DNA from: Chthoniobacterales bacterium | Lineage (GTDB): Bacteria > Verrucomicrobiota > Verrucomicrobiia > Chthoniobacterales > UBA10450 | NCBI GenBank assembly: GCA_025980625.1 | Contig: JAICXG010000014.1 | Location: forward strand, 1-21,881 | Direction of reading: 5' to 3' | Length of the DNA stretch: 21,881 bases | In this document: positions 14,641 through 21,137 of the stretch, piece by piece | Layout of the letters: every line of letters begins with the position of its first letter | Numbering within the stretch: the stretch's first letter is position 1 | Translations under genes and position numbers: made by a program | The notes under the pieces: model-generated | Databases searched by the model: none | What the model was told of the DNA's origin: nothing | What the model saw: only the letters and a program-made list of their open reading frames with translations

Positions 14641-15219
14641 GATCACCTTCTTTCGTTAAGCGGAGGGCAGATTCAAATGAAAAAAAACCGATTACTCGGC
14701 TCGCAACGCGACCATGGGGACGGGGTGGCGACTTGATCCGAGGTCTGGTTAACGTCCGACAATTTGGGATCGAATCCGCCGCCGTCGCATTCACGAGCAC
14801 GGGATCTGCTTCAAAAGCACTCATGCAAGCAACTCTCCCGCTCCGTCGATTTACGAAACAGCACAAGCTCGTCACGAGCGAGCTTCGGAGTTCACATGGC
14901 CCAAGTTACAGTGCCGAGGAACTCCAGGCCTTTTTCGCTGCGCGCAATCTCATCCTGCGCGAAGCCGAAGAGAACACGACCGAACTCAACCTTCGCCGCG
15001 CCGCGGGCGCGAACGACTTCGCGGAAGGCCGTCTGAAGGCGGCGCCCTCAGCCGGCCCGCTCCTGCCGGAAGCGTCCTGCGAGTTGAAGCGCTGCCGCGC
15101 CGTCAGGATGCGGCTCGCCGAACTGCGTCTCCGTTTGCGCCGGCCTGCGGCCTGAGATTGGTCGGCCGAAATCCCAATCGCATTCGTTAGGCGCGCGCTC
15201 TGTAGCGGCGAACTGGGGA
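14641..15219. other. Gene-poor stretch, possibly holding a decayed gene
   Basis: This 579-base gap lies between two minus-strand genes. The longest plausible frame is plus-strand 14733-15155 (140 codons), with a mildly protein-like centre (SYSAEELQAFFAARNLILRE), but it lacks a Shine-Dalgarno, a recognisable domain and a coherent C-terminus (Arg/Leu/Ala runs). A dispersed-word copy lies at 15185. I see no RNA gene, terminator hairpin or direct repeat that I can support. The promoter of the nitrilase gene should lie in the left part. Confidence 0.35.
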
Positions 15220-16764
15220 TCATCCAGTGAGCTGTGCGGCCGGTGAAACGCGCATCGGAACGAGACGAAGCGCGGCGCCGTCCGCCACCGTCTCGGTGTG
15301 TGTTTCGTGGTATTCGGCATCGCCGTTCACCTGCCAAAGGTCGTAGAGTTTTTCTCCGGCGAGGATGTTTTCGACGCAGAGCATGGCGGTCATCATGGCA
15401 TGGTCCTGGTTATTGTATTTATGCATTCCGTTGCGACCGACGAGGTGAAGGTTGGGATAGCGTTCCTCCAGTTCGGCGCGAATGGTTGCGACGTTTCGGG
15501 CGTAGTCATCATCATATACCGGGTAAGCCTTCTTCTGCCTGACGACGCAGCCATCAATCACTTCACTTGCCTGGGCCAGACCGATCTGTTCCAATTCGCG
15601 TTTCCCCAGTTCGATCAAGTCAAGATTACTCGACTCCCAAAGTCCATCGTGCTCGAAACAGAAATACTCGAGGCCGTAGCAGGCCTTGTCCGGGTCGGGC
15701 ACCATCTCCGGTGACCAGGAACGAAAGTTCTGGACCCGGCCGAGCTTCACCTCCGGGTCGTGGATGTAAATCCAGTTATCAGCAAAGGCGTCCCTCCCCC
15801 TGACGATGAGCATGACAGTGAGAAAGTCGCGATACTTCAACTGCTCCGCCGCCTGCAAAACGCGCGGCCGCACCGGAGGCGATAGACCGCGCACCAGTTC
15901 GCGCAACGGCGCTGAGGAAATGACATGCTCCGCCGTGATCTCTTGGTTTACCCCGGCCGCATCGCGGAAACGCACCCTCCAGGTTTCGGCTCCGTCGTCG
16001 TATTCGCACTGAGTGACACGGCAGCCCATCCGGATCTCGCCGCCTAGCGATTGCAGCCGGGCGGCGGTTGTTTCCCACATCATCCCCGGCCCCTTCCGGG
16101 GATAACGAAAGGAGTGGATCAGGGTTTTGATCATCTGCGCTCGATCGCGCCGCGGGAGCAGGGCATGGCGAATGGCGCTGCCTAACGAGAGTCCTTTGAT
16201 CCGCTGGGTGGCCCAGTCGGATGAGATTTCCCGGCAACTCATGCCCCACACTTTTTCGGTGTAACTCTTGAAGAAGATCTCGAAAAGCCGGCGGCCAAAC
16301 TGGTTGCTCACCCAGTCGGCGAAATTGCGCGGGTTGGGCACGGGGAAAAGACGCGCTTTGAGCCAGGAGAGAAGACAGAGAAGTGAACAGAATGGTCCGA
16401 GCTTGATCAGTGCTTCAAAGGGCCGGAGCGGATAGGAGAAGAATTTTTTGCGGTAGAAAATGCGCGAGGAGCGCGGGCGCTCCAGCATATCGTCCGGCAA
16501 GATCTCGTTCCAAAAATCTTCTACTGTTTTTGATTTGGAGAAGAACCGATGGCCGCCGATGTCGAAATGAAACCCCTTGTAACGCGCAGTGCGCGAGATA
16601 CCACCGACGTAAACCGGGTCGGCCTCGAGAATGGTGGTCGCGACACCGTTTTTCGCGAGCAGATATCCGGCGGTCAGACCAGCGGGACCGGCGCCGATGA
16701 TTGCCACGGTGGTTTCCGTTCCGCTATCAGGCGACCCAGTTTCCCTGCGTGAAATTCCAGACAT
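15220..16764 (-). CDS. FAD-dependent oxidoreductase, UDP-galactopyranose mutase/amine oxidase-like
   Basis: The 514-residue protein opens with the FAD-binding fold TTVAIIGAGPAGLTAGYLLAKNG (GxGxxG at residues 24-29) and an acidic strand end at ILEAD, then GGISRTARYKGFHFDIGGHRFF, the second flavin signature of the UDP-galactopyranose mutase and protoporphyrinogen-oxidase-like groups. Near the C-terminus YPNLHLVGRNGMHKYNNQDHAMMTAM is the closing flavin/substrate segment, also typical. The exact reaction is unknown; members are often next to glycosyltransferases. The start at ATG 16764 is supported by AGGGG four bases upstream. It overlaps the end of the upstream PIG-V-like gene by 38 bases, so the two are one operon and probably act on the same glycan or lipid-linked sugar. 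A standard UDP-galactopyranose mutase is shorter (about 370-390 residues), so this is a longer relative. Confidence 0.85.
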   Translation of the reverse strand: MSGISRRETGSPDSGTETTVAIIGAGPAGLTAGYLLAKNGVATTILEADPVYVGGISRTARYKGFHFDIGGHRFFSKSKTVEDFWNEILPDDMLERPRSSRIFYRKKFFSYPLRPFEALIKLGPFCSLLCLLSWLKARLFPVPNPRNFADWVSNQFGRRLFEIFFKSYTEKVWGMSCREISSDWATQRIKGLSLGSAIRHALLPRRDRAQMIKTLIHSFRYPRKGPGMMWETTAARLQSLGGEIRMGCRVTQCEYDDGAETWRVRFRDAAGVNQEITAEHVISSAPLRELVRGLSPPVRPRVLQAAEQLKYRDFLTVMLIVRGRDAFADNWIYIHDPEVKLGRVQNFRSWSPEMVPDPDKACYGLEYFCFEHDGLWESSNLDLIELGKRELEQIGLAQASEVIDGCVVRQKKAYPVYDDDYARNVATIRAELEERYPNLHLVGRNGMHKYNNQDHAMMTAMLCVENILAGEKLYDLWQVNGDAEYHETHTETVADGAALRLVPMRVSPAAQLTG

Positions 16765-17956
16765 AAAACCCCTGTAGCGCGAGCGCGGCCGCATAGACGA
16801 GCGAAGCGACGCCCATGGCGACGGCACGCACCAGCACGGAAGTGAATCGCAATTGGTGGAGAAAATGGAGGACTCCAAAAACAATCAGGGCGTGCACACA
16901 CAGGTCGTAGCGCAGCATGCTTTCCATTTGGACGGAGGCGACACCGGCGAGTGAGAAGAAATAAATGACGGCAGCTGCAAAATAGAAGCTGATGCGTTCG
17001 CGCCAGCCGCTCGAGCCGCGGACCGCAACGAGAACTAATTCGATTGCGCCGATGACGAGGAAGAGAACGCCAGCAACCGCGCTCGTGAATTGGCTGACGA
17101 TCGTCGTATCGTGCAACGGCGGGAGCACAAAGCGATAATTATGCGGGCGGAAGGCGGCCAGGTAATCGGGATCAATTCCCCAGCCTGCTTCCTGGGTGAG
17201 CATGTAGATATCCCACCGGCCCCAGCGGATTTGGCAATAGCCAAAAAACGCAATGCCGCCAAGCATCGAAACTCCGGCGACGAACAGCGGCCGGCGATAG
17301 CGCGCGATTCGCTCGGGCCATGTGCGGGCAGGTTTCGCCGTGCCGGCAACGGCCGAATACAATAACGGGATGAGTGCGCAGGGCAGGCCGACAATTCGCG
17401 TGGCGGACATCATGAAACCATGCAGGGTCGCGAGGAGCGGACTGGCACGTCGTTCGTTTGTGCTCCAGTAGATCAGTCCCACCAGAGTCATGAGAAAAAG
17501 CGACTCCGAATAGCCCGCGACGAGGTAAAACGCCGCCGGATGCACCGCAATCGCGAGCGCGCCGAAAAGCTGCAGTTCCATTCCCAGCCGCCACCGATCG
17601 CAAAACAAGAAAAAGTAGCTCCAGAACCCCCAGGTCGCAGCCTGCGCGACTGCGAGCAACGCATAGTAGGTGTCAAGCCCGCTGAGTAGTTTCACTGCCT
17701 GAGCGACGAGCGGATAGGCGGGGAAAAACGCGACATTTGAAATTTCCATCTCTTTGTGGTCGGCCGGCGGAACGGGGGTCGCGTAACCGCGATTGACGAT
17801 GTTGGCAAACCAATAGCTGTCGTGTTGGATGAGCGAAAAATATCGGTCAGCGAGCGAAAATGCCGGAGCCGAAAAACTCATCGCGAGCGCGATCTGCGCC
17901 GCCGTCACAAGCAGTCCGAGCGCGACACATCGCAGCGGTGAGCGAAGAGCGAGCAT
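16727..17956 (-). CDS. PIG-V-like integral membrane glycosyltransferase
   Basis: The protein of about 409 residues is strongly hydrophobic with roughly eight to ten membrane spans. After the first span comes QHDSYWFANIVNRGY (Asp46), then NVAFFPAYPLVAQAVKLLSG. These match the D-S-x-(W/H)-F-x-x-I-x-x-x-G-Y and AFFPxYP signatures of PIG-V-type (GT-C fold) mannosyltransferases, which use a lipid-linked sugar donor at the outer face of the membrane. A later VAGYSESLFL fits the same family. ATG 17956 is chosen; a TTG at 17977 is in frame. No Shine-Dalgarno is visible. Its 3' end overlaps the flavoprotein gene. No copy of the dispersed word is found in this gene, unlike most others to its left. Donor and acceptor are unknown. 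Confidence 0.8.
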   Translation of the reverse strand: MLALRSPLRCVALGLLVTAAQIALAMSFSAPAFSLADRYFSLIQHDSYWFANIVNRGYATPVPPADHKEMEISNVAFFPAYPLVAQAVKLLSGLDTYYALLAVAQAATWGFWSYFFLFCDRWRLGMELQLFGALAIAVHPAAFYLVAGYSESLFLMTLVGLIYWSTNERRASPLLATLHGFMMSATRIVGLPCALIPLLYSAVAGTAKPARTWPERIARYRRPLFVAGVSMLGGIAFFGYCQIRWGRWDIYMLTQEAGWGIDPDYLAAFRPHNYRFVLPPLHDTTIVSQFTSAVAGVLFLVIGAIELVLVAVRGSSGWRERISFYFAAAVIYFFSLAGVASVQMESMLRYDLCVHALIVFGVLHFLHQLRFTSVLVRAVAMGVASLVYAAALALQGFYVWNFTQGNWVA

Positions 17957-18037
17957 AAGAGCGAGCGCGGAAAGCAATAGCAGATCGCGCCGCCGGTTAA
18001 AAGGAGGCGCTTTTCCAACCGCGGAGGAGGAGGAACT

Positions 18038-20041
18038 CTACGGCTGTTCGAGGTTGTAGAGTTCGACCAACGCGACACCGGTCGCACCGTCCGCGCCGCG
18101 AATGATGGCAGTGTATTTACCGGGCGTGAGCGTTGCGACGATGGCGGATTCGCGGTCATCGGTCGGCGCAATCCCGGTGTCGAGAATCTGTTGCTCCTGG
18201 TCGCTGCGCCAGTTGTCGTTCTCGAAAATCAGGGAACCATCCGGTCCGTGGAGCTCGAGAATTGGATCTAGAAGTGCATCTGTGATGCCGTACTGGATGA
18301 GTGACGGCCCAATCGCGCGTACTATGACTTTTGTTGGGTCCTCTCCGGAGATGATGAAGCCGCCAATGAGGACGTCATCACCTGTGCCAACCTGGCCACG
18401 GGTGGAGAGATTGCCTATGGTCGAGCTATTCGGGTCAAGATCATAAAGCTCGCATAAAGCTACTCCCGGCGAACCATCCGCTCCCTTTAGGATCGCCGTA
18501 TAAGCTCCTGCGGGCAGGGTTTCGACAATGAGTGATTCTTTCGGATCAGTCGGAGCGAATCCATCAGGGATGGTTTCCGGAGGAAGTGAGGTCCAGTTGT
18601 CGTTTTCTGCGATGACACTGCCGGTAGAGTCATAGACTTCGAGGAGTGGGTCCGCCAGCGCGCCCGCCACACCCAAGGCGGTTAAGGATGGCCCGATGGC
18701 GCGGAGGACGATTTGTTTTTCGCTTTGACCGCTGATGATGAAGCCACCAATCATGACGCTGTCGTCCTTGTAGACCCGGACCCGGGTAGAGACGTTAAGG
18801 AGCTTCTTCTGGGGTGGCGCGCCACCGTGTTTGCCTCCGCCTGGTGGTGTCGGCGTTGGCGTCGGAGTTGGTGTAGCAGTCGGGGTCGGAGTCGGGGTCG
18901 GAGTGGCCGTCGGTGTTGGTGTTGAGGTGGGGCTGGGAGTAACCGTCGGGGTGGCGCTCGGAGTCGGCGTCGCAGTTGGACTGACAGTCGCGGTCGGGCT
19001 TGGGGTGGCCGTTGGTGAGGGCGTTGCGGTTGGCGTTGGCGTTGGTGTCGGGCAGTTGACCAGTTCTATCGCCGAGGCTGAACCGGAGCCAGCGTTGGTC
19101 GTCGTGAAACTTACTGTGTTGCTGTAGCTACCGCAGCTGCTGCTGTCGGTGCCGCTGACGACGTGCGCGCTTCGCGTCGTATGACCAGGCAGAGAGCTGG
19201 GCGTGTAAACCAAGCTCTGATTCGGTGGCACCCCGCTAACGAACCAAATCGAATCGGAACTGCTTGCATCAATCGACCAGTTGATCCCTGGACCGGCGGG
19301 CAAGCTATCGCTTAGGCTCATGTCGGTTGCGGTACCGTCCCCATTGTTGTGCAAGGTCACCGTGAAACCAATCGGCGATCCGGCAGTGACGCCGGTCCCA
19401 TCGGCAGTTTTGGTGATCGTGACGTTCGGAGGCGTAGGAGTCGGAGTTGGCGATGGCGTTGCTGTTGGGCTTGGTGTCGGAGTCGGCGTTGGGGTGGGAG
19501 TTGCAGTCGGAGTTGCGGTCGGGGTTGCAGTTGGAGTAGGCGTTGGACTTGGAGTCGGCGTTGGCGTCGGCGTTGCCGTTGGTGTTGGCGTCGGTGTAGC
19601 GGTGGGGGTCGCCGTTGGTGTTGGCGTCGGCGTAGGGGTCGGAGTAGGCGTTGCTGTAGGTGTCGGCGTCGGCGTCGCACTGGGCGTGGGCGTCGCACTG
19701 GGGGTGGGAGTCGGGCTGGGTGTGCCGGGTATTCCGGAAACCTCTGCCGAAGGAAGGCTTTCCAATCCGGATGTGTTGTAGGCTTTCGCTACGAAGAAAT
19801 AAGTCGTTCCATCGTTCAAATCTGAAATGCTCGTGGTCGTGACGTTTCCAACATCAATGGTGGTCGTGTAAACACCGCTGGAGGTGCCATAAAGGACTTT
19901 GTAGCCGGCGATGTCCTGCTCGGTGTTGGCGTCCCAGGCGAGCGAAATACTGCCAGCAAGGGCCTGCTGGGCGAGGCAGAAAAAGAGCCAGGCTGGGAGG
20001 AGGACAAAGACGTGGCGGCGAATTATAGTAAGATGATTCAG
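18038..20041 (-). CDS. Secreted modular protein: FN3 domain, Pro/Thr-repeat linkers, DUF11-like domain, two C-terminal Verrucomicrobial repeats
   Basis: Read from the far end the frame gives a signal peptide (RRHVFVLLPAWLFFCLAQQALA), one fibronectin type III domain (SISLAWDANTEQDIAGYKVLYG to SAEVSGIPG), a TP-repeat linker, a DUF11-like beta domain (NVTITKTADGTGVTAGSPIG; LHNNGDGTATDMSLSDSLP), a second TP linker, and a tandem pair of ~115-residue modules (MIGGFIISGQ..VLRAIGPSL..ENDNW..YTAILKGADG; VLIGGFIISGE..VRAIGPSL..ENDNW..YTAIIRGADG) ending in YNLEQP. Extracellular or outer-surface location is inferred. No ATG, GTG or TTG occurs in frame upstream of the FN3 domain core; the first ATG (19819) would remove the signal peptide and half of FN3. 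The end given, a CTG at 20041, is a guess; ATT 20023 is another candidate. Adhesion or glycan binding is possible, but no enzyme motif is seen. Confidence 0.75.
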   Translation of the reverse strand: MNHLTIIRRHVFVLLPAWLFFCLAQQALAGSISLAWDANTEQDIAGYKVLYGTSSGVYTTTIDVGNVTTTSISDLNDGTTYFFVAKAYNTSGLESLPSAEVSGIPGTPSPTPTPSATPTPSATPTPTPTATPTPTPTPTPTPTATPTATPTPTPTATPTPTPTPSPTPTPTATPTATPTATPTPTPTPTPSPTATPSPTPTPTPPNVTITKTADGTGVTAGSPIGFTVTLHNNGDGTATDMSLSDSLPAGPGINWSIDASSSDSIWFVSGVPPNQSLVYTPSSLPGHTTRSAHVVSGTDSSSCGSYSNTVSFTTTNAGSGSASAIELVNCPTPTPTPTATPSPTATPSPTATVSPTATPTPSATPTVTPSPTSTPTPTATPTPTPTPTATPTPTPTPTPPGGGKHGGAPPQKKLLNVSTRVRVYKDDSVMIGGFIISGQSEKQIVLRAIGPSLTALGVAGALADPLLEVYDSTGSVIAENDNWTSLPPETIPDGFAPTDPKESLIVETLPAGAYTAILKGADGSPGVALCELYDLDPNSSTIGNLSTRGQVGTGDDVLIGGFIISGEDPTKVIVRAIGPSLIQYGITDALLDPILELHGPDGSLIFENDNWRSDQEQQILDTGIAPTDDRESAIVATLTPGKYTAIIRGADGATGVALVELYNLEQP
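18842..19056 (-). repeat. Degenerate 6-bp tandem repeat coding for the C-terminal-side Thr-Pro linker
   Basis: On the plus strand this reads as GGNGTN units (GGTGTCGGCGTTGGCGTCGG...), encoding TP/TPTP/SPTA repeats on the minus strand between the DUF11-like domain and the C-terminal modules. The third codon bases vary freely, so selection on the peptide, rather than recent slippage, seems to maintain it. Confidence 0.75.
19429..19724 (-). repeat. Degenerate 6-bp tandem repeat coding for the N-terminal-side Thr-Pro linker
   Basis: This is a longer block of the same GGNGTN type, coding for TPTPTP/ATPTPT repeats between the fibronectin and DUF11-like domains. It is the longest low-complexity tract in the window. 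Length variation between strains by slippage is likely. Confidence 0.75.
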
Positions 20042-20054
20042 TATGGAAATTATA
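20022..20054 (-). promoter_or_regulatory. Candidate promoter region of the surface-protein gene
   Basis: An AT-rich island in an otherwise GC-rich setting holds two perfect TATAAT hexamers on the minus strand (20049-20054 and 20022-20027), upstream of the signal-peptide coding part. For the second, TTTCCA lies 16 bases upstream as a 4/6 match to a -35 box; the first has no convincing -35. The second hexamer overlaps the possible start region, which complicates the placement of the start. Confidence 0.35.
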
Positions 20055-20111
20055 AGCAGCCGCCATGCCGCTGATTTCCCTGAATTTGCTCGCCGACCCC
20101 TCCCGCGCGCC

Positions 20112-21137
20112 CTACCTCGTCTCGAGCGTGCTTAACAGCCGCGGCCCGCGGTAAATCAATCCGGTATAGACCTCAATGAGGTCCGCACCGGCGCGGAGCT
20201 TCTCTTGTGCGGAACGAGCATCACTGATCCCTCCAACGCCGATTATCGGCAACCGGGTCACATGGCGCAGAAGCTCGATCACTCTCGTCGAACGTGCCCG
20301 CAGCGGCGCGCCGCTCAAGCCGCCGGCCTCATCGTCTTCTCCCGCAAGAGCGAGGTGATCGAGAGTGGTGTTCGTCGCGATGATCCCGGCGAGCGCGAAT
20401 TCCTCACAGACTGAAGCGATGCGCGCCAACCCTTCATCGGCAACATCCGGCGCCACCTTGAGCAGGATTGGTTTCGGCGCGGCCAGAAGCGCATTTTCGC
20501 CGGTCACCACCTCGAGCAATTGCCGCAACGCTTTATCTTCCTGAAGCGAGCGCAAACCGGGCGTGTTTGGCGAGCTGACGTTGAGCGCAATGTAATCAGC
20601 CACCGCGTGCAATCGCCGAAATGAGTAGAGATAATCCTGCCCCGCCTCTTCCAAGGGCGTGACCTTGCTCTTGCCAATGTTGATCCCAATCGGGATGGAC
20701 GGACGGAACCCGCTCGCGCGCAGGCGCTGCAATCTTTGTCCCACCACATCTGCGCCGTCATTGTTAAACCCGAGTCGATTGATCAGCGCCTCCTCGCTTG
20801 GATAGCGGAAAATCCTTGGACGCGGATTGCCGGCTTGCGGCCTCGCCGTGACGGTGCCGATCTCGACAAAGCCAAACCCGAGCGCCTCCCATGCTGGAAT
20901 GGCAAGGCCGTTCTTGTCGAAGCCCGCGGCCAAGCCGACCGGGTTGCAGAAGTGCAGGCCGAACACAGTCCGCGGCCGTGGCGGAGGCGCGAACCTTCTT
21001 AGCAATGCAAGCCCGCCCGGAATCTTCGGCGCAGTCTTCAGAAAGCCGAGCGCAAAGTGGTGTGCGGTCTCCGGATCCATGCGGAAAAGAATCGGCCTGA
21101 CGAGTTGCTCGTACCAATCAATCGTTAGGCGCGTCAT
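20112..21137 (-). CDS. pyrD: Dihydroorotate dehydrogenase, class 2 (quinone-linked)
   Basis: PyrD oxidises dihydroorotate to orotate in pyrimidine synthesis and passes electrons to membrane quinone. The 341-residue protein has the class 2 N-terminal helical extension (WYEQLVRPILFRMDPETAHHFALG), VGLAAGFDKNG (Lys75), VEIGTVTARPQAGNPRPRIFR, LINRLGFNNDG, IGINIGKSK, the catalytic-serine loop LNVSSPNTPGLR (Ser188/189), ILLKVAPD, IIATNTT, GGLSGAPL and the phosphate-binding IIGVGGI. Its length equals E. coli PyrD (336) closely. The ATG at 21137 shares ATGA with the stop of mnmE, so the two are translationally coupled. One dispersed word (21123-21129) encodes the Leu-Thr of the first residues MTRLTI. 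Confidence 0.97.
   Translation of the reverse strand: MTRLTIDWYEQLVRPILFRMDPETAHHFALGFLKTAPKIPGGLALLRRFAPPPRPRTVFGLHFCNPVGLAAGFDKNGLAIPAWEALGFGFVEIGTVTARPQAGNPRPRIFRYPSEEALINRLGFNNDGADVVGQRLQRLRASGFRPSIPIGINIGKSKVTPLEEAGQDYLYSFRRLHAVADYIALNVSSPNTPGLRSLQEDKALRQLLEVVTGENALLAAPKPILLKVAPDVADEGLARIASVCEEFALAGIIATNTTLDHLALAGEDDEAGGLSGAPLRARSTRVIELLRHVTRLPIIGVGGISDARSAQEKLRAGADLIEVYTGLIYRGPRLLSTLETR

Larger units (their letters stand above)
511..21129. repeat. Dispersed short word family, core GCCTAACGA (CGTTAGG/CCTAACG, 29 copies)
   Basis: Positions of the 7-base core on the plus strand as CGTTAGG: 511, 1287, 2661, 4273, 6938, 8456, 8763, 9303, 9788, 10385, 10557, 11543, 11971, 13305, 14248, 15185, 21123. 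As CCTAACG: 1787, 3436, 3635, 3740, 4119, 5188, 6028, 8063, 9537, 11093, 12971, 16181. Twenty-three extend to GCCTAACG, 23 to CCTAACGA and 18 to both. Near-copies are at 1152 and 2840. Orientation is independent of gene strand, and coding copies use every frame (Pro-Asn, Leu-Thr, Val-Arg, Leu-Gly). Counted by eye; the expected number from base composition is about three for the 7-mer. Confidence 0.85.

Noticed and set aside
14764..14790. T-arm-like GGATTCGATCC (minus strand) suggesting a tRNA or tmRNA end
   Set aside because: The flanking bases do not form the 5-bp T stem, and no acceptor or anticodon arms are found.
14733..15155. 140-codon plus-strand frame in the gap at 14.6-15.2 kb as a gene
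   Set aside because: No Shine-Dalgarno, no domain, low-complexity end. Kept only as a possible decayed gene in the description of the gap.
18842..19724. Repeat blocks as a CRISPR array
   Set aside because: The unit is 6 bp, without spacers, and translates to Thr-Pro linkers in a long open frame.
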